Positions 18,570 to 27,215 of a stretch of DNA of 64,000 bases are shown here, in pieces (the stretch's first letter is position 1; the number at the start of each line of letters is the position of its first letter). The notes beneath the pieces are model-generated. The model was not told where the DNA came from and searched no databases. It was given only the letters and a program-made list of their open reading frames with translations. Position numbers and translations under genes: made by a program. Source of the DNA: Neisseria weaveri (GTDB lineage: Bacteria; Pseudomonadota; Gammaproteobacteria; Burkholderiales; Neisseriaceae); contig NZ_LR134533.1 in assembly GCF_900638685.1 (NCBI RefSeq), positions 1,488,001-1,552,000 of the forward strand, given 5' to 3'.

Positions 18570-18974
18570 ATATTTAAATGTGAGTTGTCTGTAATCTTAT
18601 TTTAATTTTCTTAAAAAATCATCGCTCTATTTTTACTTTTCGACATCTTTCAAGCGGATTTTTATTGGGAAAGTATTATGAAATTTTTGATTTCAGGCTT
18701 TTTCGGCTAAATTAAATCGGGCTTGTAACAATAAAAAGCGTTTTTTAAATTTGAATTGTGAAAAAATGGTTATCTATCGTCTTGTAGCGGAAAAGATGGG
18801 TGCAGGCTTATTTTCAAACAGACTTTGTTATTGATATTTATACAAAATTTTATTCTATATAAAAAACGAAGAACAATATGCTTTTGCTGTGATAAATATA
18901 TTTTGAGGCTGTCTGAAATTTTCAGACGGCCTCAATTAAACAGAAAGCAGCTTGTTTTGACCGGGAGGTGGCAA
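18570..18974. other. Intergenic region between the transporter operon and metF
   Basis: About 400 AT-rich bases probably contain the promoter for the leftward transporter operon near 18580-18760, plus the metF terminator at 18903-18934. I see no convincing gene or RNA. Confidence 0.5.
18903..18934 (-). terminator. Paired-DUS terminator after metF
   Basis: TGAGGCTGTCTGAAA and TTTCAGACGGCCTCA pair with one mismatch (the left copy has a decayed T in the core), directly downstream of metF. Confidence 0.7.
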
Positions 18975-19814
18975 TCAGTAGCCCAAACGTTGGCAGATGG
19001 TCGATACCAATCCTGCTTGGTTTAGGGTGTAGAAATGCAGGCTGGGTGCGCCTTCGCGCAGCAGGCGTTCGCACATTTCTGTTACTACGTCCAAAGCCAG
19101 TGCTTTAATGGCTGCGGTGTCGTCGGCATAGGATTGCAGTTTCAAGCGCAGCCAACGCGGAATTTCTGCACCGCAGGTATCGGAGAAGCGTGCCAGTTTG
19201 GAGAAGCTGGCAATCGGCATGATGCCGGGGATAATCGGAATATCGACGCCGCGCCCCTGAACATCATCGACAAAGCGGAAATAGCTGTCGGCATTGTAAA
19301 AATATTGGGTAATGGCGGAGTCGGCGCCGGCTTTGGCTTTGCGGACGAAATTATTGATGTCGTCTTCCGCGCTGCGCGCCTGCGGGTGGTATTCGGGGTA
19401 GGCGGCGACTTCGACATGGAATTGGTTGCCGTATTGGTTTTTGATCAGTTCGACCAATTCGTTGGCGTAGCGCAAGCCGCTCATGCCTGCGCCGACGCCG
19501 GAAGGAATATCGCCGCGCAGGGCCACGATATGGCGCACGCCCATTTCTTTATAGATATCCAAAAGTTCGATAATTTCAGACGGCTGCATACCGACGCAGG
19601 GCAGGTGGGGAGCGGCGGCAATGCCTTCGCTCAAAATATCCTGAATGGCTTGAAGCGTGCCTTCTTTGGTGGAGCCGCCTGCACCGGACGTGCAGGAGAA
19701 AAATTCCGGGTTGTATTGGCTCAGTTGTTTGCGCGTAATCACTTGTTTGGCCCGGCCTTCAGGCGTTCGGGTCGGGAAAAATTCGAAGCTGAGTTGTTTT
19801 TTATCGTTGGACAT
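18975..19814 (-). CDS. metF: 5,10-methylenetetrahydrofolate reductase
   Basis: MetF reduces 5,10-methylene-THF to 5-methyl-THF, the methyl donor for methionine synthesis. The start at 19814 gives a 279-residue product beginning MSNDKKQLSFEFFPTRTPEG, which matches the family; a longer frame reaches 19859 but its extra 15 residues are not conserved-looking. Visible blocks include FEFFP with the FAD-site glutamate, TSGAGGSTKEGT, HIVALRGDIP, the AEVAAYPEYHP-like segment and SFSKLARFSD. The gene stands alone between AT-rich spacers. No SAM riboswitch or S-box was seen upstream. Confidence 0.95.
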   Translation of the reverse strand: MSNDKKQLSFEFFPTRTPEGRAKQVITRKQLSQYNPEFFSCTSGAGGSTKEGTLQAIQDILSEGIAAAPHLPCVGMQPSEIIELLDIYKEMGVRHIVALRGDIPSGVGAGMSGLRYANELVELIKNQYGNQFHVEVAAYPEYHPQARSAEDDINNFVRKAKAGADSAITQYFYNADSYFRFVDDVQGRGVDIPIIPGIMPIASFSKLARFSDTCGAEIPRWLRLKLQSYADDTAAIKALALDVVTEMCERLLREGAPSLHFYTLNQAGLVSTICQRLGY

Positions 19815-20128
19815 GGTCAGGTTCCCGATGAAAGATTTTATTGAATGGAATCTGTGCAAGGATAGGTATATAACTTATTGAAATCAAGATGAAAGGCGGA
19901 TTTTATGCTTGAAAAATATAAATTTTTGCATGAATAAAATTTATATACATTGATTTTGTTTGTAAAAATCCGTCATAAAGGGAAGTGCAAACATACGGAG
20001 GCCGTCTGAAAAAACGGGCTTGGGCAGGCGGCGGCAGCCTCAGGCCGGTTGCCGTAGGCGGCACGGTATCAAAATTCATTTTATTTGCTTATAATTCCTT
20101 TTTATTTTCCACAAGCGTATATCCCGTC
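19815..20128. other. Divergent spacer between metF and ubiB
   Basis: The 314-base spacer is AT-rich on the metF side and carries one uptake sequence near 19999, followed by a GC-rich stretch with partly self-complementary GCCG repeats (about 20015-20070). It presumably holds both promoters. No gene is evident. Confidence 0.5.
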
Positions 20129-21640
20129 ATGAAATGGCTCAAACGCAGCAAAACCATCGTTAAAACCCTGCATAATTACGGCTTGGCGGACTTGGTCACG
20201 CCGTTGGTGCGCCGTGATTGGTTGCGCCGTTTTTTGGAAAGGCTGCCGAAGTCGCCGACATACACGCATGAACCGCTGCCGGTACGCGTGCGCTTGGCTT
20301 TGGAAAGTTTGGGGCCGGTGTTTGTGAAATTCGGGCAGGTGTTGTCGACGCGTCCGGATCTGATTCCGCACGACTATGCGCAGGAGCTGGCCAAGCTGCA
20401 GGATAAAGTGCCGCCGTTTGACGCCGAACTGTCGCGCCGACAAATTGAAAAAGCTTTGGGTAAACCGATTCACGAGCTGTATGCCGAGTTTGACAGCGAG
20501 CCGGTGGCCAGTGCATCGGTAGCGCAGGTGCATAAAGCACGGCTGCATTCCGGAGAACGGGTTGCCGTGAAGGTGTTGCGCCCGAATATTGCGCCGGTCA
20601 TCGAGCAGGATTTGGCTTTATTGCGCTTCGGTGCCGGCTGGGCGGAGCGTTTGTTTTCAGACGGCAAGCGTTTGAAACCGCGCGAAGTGGTGGACGAGTT
20701 TGACAAATACCTGCACGACGAATTGGATTTGATGCGCGAAGCCGCCAATTGCAGCCAATTGGGGCGCAATTTTAAAGACAGCGATATGCTGCTCGTGCCT
20801 AAGGTTTTTTACGATTATTGCAGCCGCGACGTATTGACCATCGAGTGGATGGACGGCACGCCGATTTCCGATATCGAAACGCTGAAAGCCAAAAATATCG
20901 ATTTGAAGAAACTGGCGAATTACGGCGTAGAAATTTTCTTTACCCAAGTTTTCCGCGACGGCTTTTTCCATGCGGATATGCATCCCGGCAATATTCTGGT
21001 GGCCGACGACAACCGCTACATCGCATTGGATTTCGGTATTGTCGGCAGTCTGACCGACTACGACAAACGCTATCTGGCGATCAATTTTTTGGCGTTTTTC
21101 AACCGCGACTACCACCGCGTGGCCACTGCGCACATCGAATCGGGTTGGGTGCCGGCAGAAACACGCGCGGAGGAATTGGAGGCGGCGGTTCGCGCCGTAT
21201 GCGAGCCGATTTTCAACAAGCCCCTGTCGCAGATTTCGTTCGGATTGGTTTTGATGCGCTTGTTTGAAACCAGCCGCCGTTTCAACGTGGAAATCCAGCC
21301 GCAATTGGTGCTGCTGCAAAAAACCCTGCTCAATATCGAAGGTTTGGGCAGGCAGCTTGATCCCGATTTGGATTTGTGGGCGACGGCCAAACCGTTTTTA
21401 ACCAAATGGATGAACGAGCAGGTCGGCCCCAAAGCCTTGTGGAACAACATTAAAAACGAAGCACCCGATTGGGCGCAGATTCTGCCGAGTCTGCCGCGCA
21501 AACTGAATATGCTGGTTGACGAAGCGCGCCAGCAGGAAATGCGCGATGCCTATATTCATTTGGTGAAAACCCAGCAGCGGCAGAATTTGTGGCTGTGTAT
21601 CATTGCGGTGGCGTTGGTATTGATTCTGCTGTTTAAATAA
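20129..21640 (+). CDS. ubiB: Ubiquinone biosynthesis protein UbiB (atypical kinase/ATPase)
   Basis: UbiB is an ABC1/ADCK-type atypical kinase needed for ubiquinone synthesis. From the ATG at 20129 the product is 503 residues, the length usual for Neisseria UbiB; the frame stays open 48 codons further upstream but through the uptake sequence and non-conserved residues. It has KxGQ-region [31 protein letters not shown] with the ATP-site Lys, [11 protein letters not shown] and ALDFGIVG metal-binding motifs, and a hydrophobic C-terminal anchor. It is monocistronic. Confidence 0.95.
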   Translation: MKWLKRSKTIVKTLHNYGLADLVTPLVRRDWLRRFLERLPKSPTYTHEPLPVRVRLALESLGPVFVKFGQVLSTRPDLIPHDYAQELAKLQDKVPPFDAELSRRQIEKALGKPIHELYAEFDSEPVASASVAQVHKARLHSGERVAVKVLRPNIAPVIEQDLALLRFGAGWAERLFSDGKRLKPREVVDEFDKYLHDELDLMREAANCSQLGRNFKDSDMLLVPKVFYDYCSRDVLTIEWMDGTPISDIETLKAKNIDLKKLANYGVEIFFTQVFRDGFFHADMHPGNILVADDNRYIALDFGIVGSLTDYDKRYLAINFLAFFNRDYHRVATAHIESGWVPAETRAEELEAAVRAVCEPIFNKPLSQISFGLVLMRLFETSRRFNVEIQPQLVLLQKTLLNIEGLGRQLDPDLDLWATAKPFLTKWMNEQVGPKALWNNIKNEAPDWAQILPSLPRKLNMLVDEARQQEMRDAYIHLVKTQQRQNLWLCIIAVALVLILLFK

Positions 21641-21647
21641 ATCATTC

Positions 21648-21678
21648 GAGGCCGTCTGAAATCTTTTCAGACGGCCTC
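21648..21678 (+). terminator. Paired-DUS terminator between ubiB and priA
   Basis: GAGGCCGTCTGAAA and TTTTCAGACGGCCTC form a strong stem eight bases after the ubiB stop; the right arm ends 16 bases before the priA ATG. Confidence 0.75.
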
Positions 21679-21693
21679 AGTTATAATACCCGC

Positions 21694-23862
21694 ATGATCT
21701 ACCACCACATCGCCCTCAACATCCCCATTTCAGACGGCCTCTTAACCTACGGCCACCCGACTGCCTTGCCCAAAGGCTGTCGGGTGGTGGTGCCGTTTCG
21801 CGGCAAGCCTGTTGTCGGTGTGGTGTGGGCGAACGGGGTAACGCCGGAGATTGACGCGGCAAAAATCCTGCCGATTCAGACGGCCTTTACCAGTGAACCG
21901 CTGTTCCCTGAAAGCTGGTGCAAGCTGCTGGAGTTTACTTCGCGCTATTACCATTATCCGCTCGGGCAGGCTGTGTTTACCGCACTACCTTTGGGTTTGA
22001 AAGAGACCAAGCCCGTCGAAACCCCGCAGCCGCCGCAGTTTTATGCTTTGAACGACGCAGGCAAAGCGCAAACCCCGCCGCCGGAGCGTTTCCATAAAAA
22101 ACACGCCTTGTGGCAGGCTTTGCTTTCAGACGGCCTCAGCATGGCGGCCTTGAAACACATCCACAACCAAGCGCCGAAGCTGCTGCAAGAGTGGACGGAC
22201 AACGGCTGGATACGCACCGCCCAAGCCGCCGCGCCCGTGTTGAGGCCGTCTGAACACCGATTAAACGCCGAGCAGCAGGCCGCCGCGCAAGCGATTCAGA
22301 CGGCCTTCGATACCTTCAAACCCTTCCTGCTCTACGGCATCACAGGCAGCGGCAAAACCGAAGTCTATTTCGACGTGATGGCCAAAGTGCTGGCGGCGGG
22401 CAGGCAAGTGCTGTTTCTGCTGCCCGAAATCAACCTTACGCCGCAACTGCTCAAGCGCGTGGAAGCCCGTTTTGCCGACGTGCCGACCGCCGTGCTGCAC
22501 AGCCAAACCGCAGCAGGCAAGCGCACGCAAGACTATCTGCGCGCCATGCTCGGGCAGGCCAAACTGATTATCGGCACGCGGCTGGCCGTGTTTACCCCGC
22601 TGCCCGATTTGGGCTTGGTAGTGGTGGATGAAGAGCACGATTCCTCGTTCAAACAAGACAACGAACTGCGCTACCAAGCCCGCGATTTGGCCGTTTGGCG
22701 CGCACGGCAAAGCAGTTGCCCCATCGTGCTCGGCAGCGCCACCCCCAGTTTGGAAAGCTGGCACAAAGCGCAAACCGGCGCGTACCAACTACTCGAACTG
22801 ACCGAACGCGCCCATTCCGCCGCCCAATTGCCGCAAGTCGACATCTTAGACGTGCGCCGCCTGCCGCTCGACAACGGCTTCTCGCCCCAAGCCCTGAAAC
22901 TGCTCAAAACCAACCGCGAACAAGGCGGCATGTCGCTGGTGTATCTCAACCGCCGCGGCTTCGCACCCGCCCTGTTTTGCGGCGACTGCGGCCACACCTT
23001 CGGCTGCCCGCGCTGCTCCGCCAAAATGGTGCTGCACCAACGCGCCCGCCAACTGCGCTGCCACCATTGCGATTTCAGACGGCCCGTACCCTACAAATGC
23101 CCCGAATGCGGCAACCAAGACCTCACCGCCGTCGGCCACGGCACCCAGCGCGTCGAAGAAACCCTGCGCAACTTCATCCCGCAAGCCAAAATCGCCCGCG
23201 TCGACCGCGACAGCACCGCCCACAAAAACGACTGGGCCGATTTATACCGACGCATCGCCGCCAACGACATCAACATCCTCGTCGGCACCCAAATGCTCGC
23301 CAAAGGCCACGACTTCGCACGGCTGAACCTCGTGATCGTATTAAACGCCGACGGCAGTCTGTACAGCGCCGACTTCCGCGCCCCCGAAAGACTGTTTGCC
23401 GAACTGATGCAGGTTTCCGGCCGGGCAGGGCGCGCCGAAGCCGCCGGCAAAGTGCTCATCCAAACCCAACTGCCCGAACACCCCGTATTCGCCGCCGTAA
23501 AAGCGCAAAATTACCGCATCTTCGCCGAAAACGAGCTAAACGAACGGCAAACATTCAATATGCCGCCCTTCGGTTTTCAGACGGCCATCCGCGCCGATGC
23601 CGTAAAAATCGACGAAGCCGTGCAGTTTCTCAACGACATCCAAGCCGTTACCCAAGCACTGCTACCCGAAACCGTATCCGCCTTCGGCCCCGTGCCCATG
23701 CTGATGGCGCGGCTGGCCGAACGCGAACGCGCACAAGTATTTTTAGAATCCGCCTCCCGCAAAGACCTACACCACGCCGTGAGCCTGTGGGTGCAGGTGT
23801 TGCAGCAGTACCGCGACGGCAAAGTGAGATGGTCGGTGGATATCGACCCGCAAGAGATGTGA
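21694..23862 (+). CDS. priA: Primosomal replication restart helicase PriA
   Basis: PriA recognises collapsed forks and recombination intermediates and reloads the replisome. The 722-residue product has the N-terminal 3'-DNA-binding domain (ALNIPISDGLLTYGHP start), Walker A GITGSGKTE, the DEEHD helicase box, GSATPSLES, paired zinc-binding cysteines (CGDCGHTFGCPRC and CHHC/CPEC, about residues 430-475) and helicase motifs GTQMLAKGHDF and VSGRAGR. Seven uptake-sequence cores lie inside the reading frame, an unusual density. The second half is GC-richer than most neighbours. It is a well-conserved, apparently intact gene. Confidence 0.97.
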   Translation: MIYHHIALNIPISDGLLTYGHPTALPKGCRVVVPFRGKPVVGVVWANGVTPEIDAAKILPIQTAFTSEPLFPESWCKLLEFTSRYYHYPLGQAVFTALPLGLKETKPVETPQPPQFYALNDAGKAQTPPPERFHKKHALWQALLSDGLSMAALKHIHNQAPKLLQEWTDNGWIRTAQAAAPVLRPSEHRLNAEQQAAAQAIQTAFDTFKPFLLYGITGSGKTEVYFDVMAKVLAAGRQVLFLLPEINLTPQLLKRVEARFADVPTAVLHSQTAAGKRTQDYLRAMLGQAKLIIGTRLAVFTPLPDLGLVVVDEEHDSSFKQDNELRYQARDLAVWRARQSSCPIVLGSATPSLESWHKAQTGAYQLLELTERAHSAAQLPQVDILDVRRLPLDNGFSPQALKLLKTNREQGGMSLVYLNRRGFAPALFCGDCGHTFGCPRCSAKMVLHQRARQLRCHHCDFRRPVPYKCPECGNQDLTAVGHGTQRVEETLRNFIPQAKIARVDRDSTAHKNDWADLYRRIAANDINILVGTQMLAKGHDFARLNLVIVLNADGSLYSADFRAPERLFAELMQVSGRAGRAEAAGKVLIQTQLPEHPVFAAVKAQNYRIFAENELNERQTFNMPPFGFQTAIRADAVKIDEAVQFLNDIQAVTQALLPETVSAFGPVPMLMARLAERERAQVFLESASRKDLHHAVSLWVQVLQQYRDGKVRWSVDIDPQEM
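21729..22306 (+). repeat. Cluster of five full intragenic uptake sequences in priA
   Basis: Complete 12-mers lie at 21729-21740, 21875-21886, 22125-22136 and 22295-22306 (reverse orientation) and 22243-22254 (forward). They encode ISDGL, IQTAF, LSDGL, IQTAF and RPSEH. Two further 10-base cores occur near 23074 and 23577. All preserve the frame. Confidence 0.9.
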
Positions 23863-23916
23863 AGAGGTTTTTAAATATTTCTGATAATTTTTAATAAGTT
23901 CAGATAGGAGAATGAT

Positions 23917-24663
23917 ATGAATGGAACAAGATGGTGGGAAAATTATTTGGTTCGTTACTTAGTGCCATCAATTTTAGGGATGGTTATTTTAATGTGGTTG
24001 GGTGAAAATTTCCCTATGTTGAAAACTTATTTATCCATATTGCCGTTTGACGGATACGATAAATTCAGCACAGCCCACTTAGTTGGATGGTTACTATTTG
24101 GAACATTATATTGCTATATTGCTTCATATCCTATCTTGGTTTTTCATGCCATTAGGATTGAATTTTTTAAAAAAAATAAAACAAATATATTAAATTTACA
24201 TACCGTTTTACCTATAAGTTTATTTACAATATTTATTGTTTTATCGGTATTAATTATTTCCTCTCAAAATAATAAAAATTTCGCTTTTGGTGTAGTAGTT
24301 TGTTCGGTGTGTGTTTTTTCACTTTATCAAATTTACTATTTGTATAAAGTATCTTCTACAAGATTGGGGTTTTCTTATGCAAAAAGACTAACCCAAGTCA
24401 GAAATGGTCAAAAAGATTTTGTTGAATCATATAGGCATTTGAGAGAACACGGTAATACGGCTCTCATTATTTTGTTTGAAATTTTGTTGGCAGCTGTTCT
24501 TTATGTTGTTTTGAGTTTCGAAGTAAAACCAAATTATCCAAATTTATCTAAAAAATATATTGATTTATCTATGGTTTCTATCATTTTGTTTATATGGGTT
24601 GCACCTGCCACTTTAGTATATTTTTACGGGCAATTTTTAGAGAGGAAATTGTCTCAATTTTAA
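23917..24663 (+). CDS. Unknown polytopic membrane protein
   Basis: I do not recognise this 248-residue protein. It has about six hydrophobic segments (near residues 12-30, 45-72, 95-115, 120-145, 180-202 and 215-240) and a short hydrophilic stretch with RLTQVRNGQKDF before the fifth. It is clearly AT-richer than priA and ubiB and contains no uptake sequence, which suggests later acquisition. AGGAG precedes the ATG at 23917, so translation is well supported. It is closed by a long palindromic terminator. No neighbour hints at a role. Confidence 0.7.
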   Translation: MNGTRWWENYLVRYLVPSILGMVILMWLGENFPMLKTYLSILPFDGYDKFSTAHLVGWLLFGTLYCYIASYPILVFHAIRIEFFKKNKTNILNLHTVLPISLFTIFIVLSVLIISSQNNKNFAFGVVVCSVCVFSLYQIYYLYKVSSTRLGFSYAKRLTQVRNGQKDFVESYRHLREHGNTALIILFEILLAAVLYVVLSFEVKPNYPNLSKKYIDLSMVSIILFIWVAPATLVYFYGQFLERKLSQF

Positions 24664-24697
24664 TGCTAAGTACGATTTGATTTATTAGATTCCTAGA

Positions 24698-24743
24698 AAT
24701 CTATTCGAGGCCGTTTGAAATTTCAGACGGCCTCGAATAGATT
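24698..24743. terminator. 46-base palindromic DUS terminator
   Basis: Two 23-base arms abut directly, identical as inverted copies apart from one position where the left uptake sequence reads CCGTTTGAA. The arms extend beyond the uptake sequence through AATCTATTCG on both sides, so the duplication included flanking bases. Confidence 0.8.
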
Positions 24744-24825
24744 GTGTTTTTCAATGCGCCGTATTTTAAAAGTTGGATATCTGTTTGGTTTATTTGTTAA
24801 TGTTTCGATAAGTATAAGGTAGAAA

Positions 24826-25794
24826 ATGTACTCGAGATGGTTAAAATCCCAATTTTTTCTTAGTGTTTTTGCAGGCTTGGCTTCAGTGCCTGCGGCGGCT
24901 GGTGCCGAACAATGTATGCATTCGGATTTGGATGTGGTGGTGTTGGGTTCGGGCGGGCCGGAGTTGAGTGACAGGCGTGCTTCTACGGGGTATTTGGTGC
25001 GCGAAAAAGGTAAGGCGCGTTTTATTGTGGATTTCGGGGCGGGTTCGTCGCTGAATTTCGAGTATGCGGGCGGGAAGATTAAGGATTTGGAGGCTTTGCT
25101 GTTTACGCATTTTCATGTGGACCATTCCAATGATTTGCCTGCTTTGGTAAAGGCTTCGTATTTCTCCGAACGTGATCGTGATTTGCCGATTTACGGTCCG
25201 ACCGGCAATCATACGATTCCGACGACGCCTGTGTTTGTGGAAAGGCATTTCGGTGAGGAAGGCGTGTATCCGTATTTGTCGGATTTTCTGACGGGTGAGG
25301 CGGCATTTAGGTTGAAGCCGGTTGCGGTCAATGCGGATAAAAGCAGACCTGAGATGTTTGAAACGAAAATCGGCGGATTTACTTTGAGAGCGGTTCCGGT
25401 GGAACACGGCTTGCTGCCGTCTTTGGGGTGGCGTATCGAGAAAAACGGCTGTTCGGTAACGGTGTCGGGCGATACCAGTAATTTGGGTAGGACTTTGGAT
25501 CGGTTGGCTGTGAATACGGATATTTTTATCGCGCATAATGCGGTTCCTGAAAATGCGCGCGACAAGGTTGCGCTGAAACTGCATATGACGCCGTCTGAAA
25601 TCGGGCGTATTGCTAAAGAAACTTCGAGCCGCAGTGTGGTGTTGTCGCATTTTATGCGGCGTACCGAGCATGTCCGAGATGAAACTGCTGCCGCTATCCG
25701 CCGGCATTATCAAGGCAAATTGGCGTTTGCGGAAGATTGCGATATTTATTCGCTGCAAACGGGCATGAAAACGGGAAGTTGCAAGCAGCGGTAG
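24826..25794 (+). CDS. Exported metallo-beta-lactamase-fold hydrolase
   Basis: The 322-residue product starts with a Sec signal peptide (to about residue 26, cleavage near AAAGAEQ) and then a metallo-beta-lactamase fold: the zinc motif FTHFHVDHSNDLPAL supplies HxHxDH, VPVEHGLLPS another ligand region, VSGDTSN the bridging Asp and VLSHFM the last His. The arrangement resembles RNase Z/arylsulfatase-like members of the fold, but export to the periplasm argues against an RNA substrate. The real substrate is unknown. It is flanked by paired-DUS hairpins and appears monocistronic. Confidence 0.82.
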   Translation: MYSRWLKSQFFLSVFAGLASVPAAAGAEQCMHSDLDVVVLGSGGPELSDRRASTGYLVREKGKARFIVDFGAGSSLNFEYAGGKIKDLEALLFTHFHVDHSNDLPALVKASYFSERDRDLPIYGPTGNHTIPTTPVFVERHFGEEGVYPYLSDFLTGEAAFRLKPVAVNADKSRPEMFETKIGGFTLRAVPVEHGLLPSLGWRIEKNGCSVTVSGDTSNLGRTLDRLAVNTDIFIAHNAVPENARDKVALKLHMTPSEIGRIAKETSSRSVVLSHFMRRTEHVRDETAAAIRRHYQGKLAFAEDCDIYSLQTGMKTGSCKQR

Positions 25795-25815
25795 GATTTT
25801 TGTTTATGTGGGGCC

Positions 25816-25859
25816 GGAGGCCGTCTGAAAATTTTAAAAACAGTTTTCAGACGTCCTCC
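25816..25859. terminator. Terminator overlapping the end of kpsS
   Basis: GGAGGCCGTCTGAAAA and TTTTCAGACGTCCTCC form a stem with one changed core position (GACGTCC). The right arm covers the last codons of kpsS, so one hairpin serves the convergent hydrolase gene and the capsule operon. Confidence 0.7.
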
Positions 25860-27165
25860 AATTTTTTAACTTTTTTGGCAGCGGTTTTTGTTCATGCAGC
25901 GGTTTTTGTTCATGCAGAGGTTTGTAGATGGAATGCGCTGCCGGTAAGTGAACTTTGCTGTAAAAGCTTCCGTTGATTTGCGTTACATTGATGTGATACA
26001 TGCGGAAAGCGTGGAATAGTTCTTTATCGGGCGGAATAGGGTGGTTCCAAAATTCAGCCAAGCTGTTTTGTGCTGTAATGCCGGCAATATCGTAATTTGC
26101 ACGGCCGATAACTTTTACCGGCATATCGTGAATTAAAGCAGAAAGTCCGCTGGTGCTGTTGAGTGTGACCATTCCAATGCCGTATCTGAGAAATACGGGC
26201 AGAGGGGTGTCGTGGACATAGAAAACCCGCCCTTTTAATTTGGGATGCGCTTTGATAAAGCGGTTGATGTCTTTGCGGTAATCGATAAAGCCCCTATCCA
26301 TCGGGTGGTGTTTGACAATCAGGTTGGTATCTTCGGGCGCATGAGTGGCAAAAGACGATAAAACGTGTTCCAAGAAGCTGCGTACCGATGAAAAATCGCT
26401 GTGTACTTTAACTTGACTGTCATTCATTACCTGTAAGGGGAGAATGAAGAATTTGCCGTATTTGCCGTTTGCAACCTGTTGGGCGAATTTACGGTCTTCA
26501 AAGATATAATTGGCGCGTTTCAGCCCGGATATCGTCCATGATTTGATGTAGTAGCGTAGGCTGCTGTTGCGGTGGTGTATGTAGTGGGGGTATTTATCGC
26601 GGTTTTTTCGTGCGGCAAAATAATACAGTGCGGCACATTTGGCCATAGGTATAAATCCCCCTTTAACTGCAGGCGGTGCTTGGTATTGCCGCACACGCAG
26701 TTTGGGTAATGCTTGCCGGTAAAAATCGGCACTTCGAGGCAGGGGGGAAAAGTTGTTGACGCCGCTTTTTTCCAAAGTAATGTAAAAGGGGCGGAAATAG
26801 CCTTCTTCGAATACCCAGAAGCTCAGGTCTTTCTGTTTGGCGATTTCTTTGGCTACGATATGGTAAGGCCGGTTGTCGCCGAAACACATGACGGCTTGGA
26901 TGTTGTGGGTGTCGATAAAACGGCTTAGGAATGCGGCAAATTCTTGATAAGTGTCGCGATAGGCAAAGGTATTTTTAGTATTTTCAGGGTAAAAGAATTC
27001 ATCTCCGTAGTTAAAATTAATTTTAAATACGGTTTTGTGATGTTGGACAGAGAGCCATTGTGAAAAGTCGTGAAAAAAAGAACTGACAGGACCTTGCAAA
27101 AGCAAAATTCTGTTTTTGGTATGGACTAACTCTTCTAAGTAGGCGGTAGTGATCTTATTTCCCAT
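25834..27165 (-). CDS. kpsS: Capsule lipid-anchor Kdo transferase KpsS/LipB
   Basis: KpsS adds the first Kdo to lyso-phosphatidylglycerol, starting the poly-Kdo linker that anchors group 2 capsules; the Neisseria name is LipB. The 443-residue product shows family blocks: RILLLQGPVSSFFHDFS at the start, VFEEGYFRPFYITLE, NLIVKHHPMDRGFIDY and TLNSTSGLSALIH. The C-terminus carries a short in-frame tandem repeat (PLHEQK units) before PKKLKNW. It follows kpsC by 50 bases as the last gene of the leftward capsule operon. Confidence 0.9.
   Translation of the reverse strand: MGNKITTAYLEELVHTKNRILLLQGPVSSFFHDFSQWLSVQHHKTVFKINFNYGDEFFYPENTKNTFAYRDTYQEFAAFLSRFIDTHNIQAVMCFGDNRPYHIVAKEIAKQKDLSFWVFEEGYFRPFYITLEKSGVNNFSPLPRSADFYRQALPKLRVRQYQAPPAVKGGFIPMAKCAALYYFAARKNRDKYPHYIHHRNSSLRYYIKSWTISGLKRANYIFEDRKFAQQVANGKYGKFFILPLQVMNDSQVKVHSDFSSVRSFLEHVLSSFATHAPEDTNLIVKHHPMDRGFIDYRKDINRFIKAHPKLKGRVFYVHDTPLPVFLRYGIGMVTLNSTSGLSALIHDMPVKVIGRANYDIAGITAQNSLAEFWNHPIPPDKELFHAFRMYHINVTQINGSFYSKVHLPAAHSIYKPLHEQKPLHEQKPLPKKLKNWRTSENCF
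25880..25915 (-). repeat. 18-bp tandem repeat in the kpsS 3' end
   Basis: AGCGGTTTTTGTTCATGC occurs twice head to tail (25880-25897, 25898-25915), followed by a partial copy. It encodes repeated PLHEQK. As a multiple of three, copy-number change would alter length without shifting the frame. Confidence 0.85.
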
Positions 27166-27215
27166 TATTGATTGTTATGTAGTAATTTTTATATTGGGTT
27201 ACTATAACATCAATT

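Noticed and set aside
19985..20128. A longer start for ubiB
   Set aside because: The extra 48 codons cross an uptake sequence and a non-conserved stretch; the ATG at 20129 gives the normal family length.
22695..23894. A 399-codon frame, extremely rich in Arg and Pro, overlapping priA
   Set aside because: It is a shifted frame of the GC-rich second half of priA; composition is typical of a shadow frame and priA motifs run through the region.
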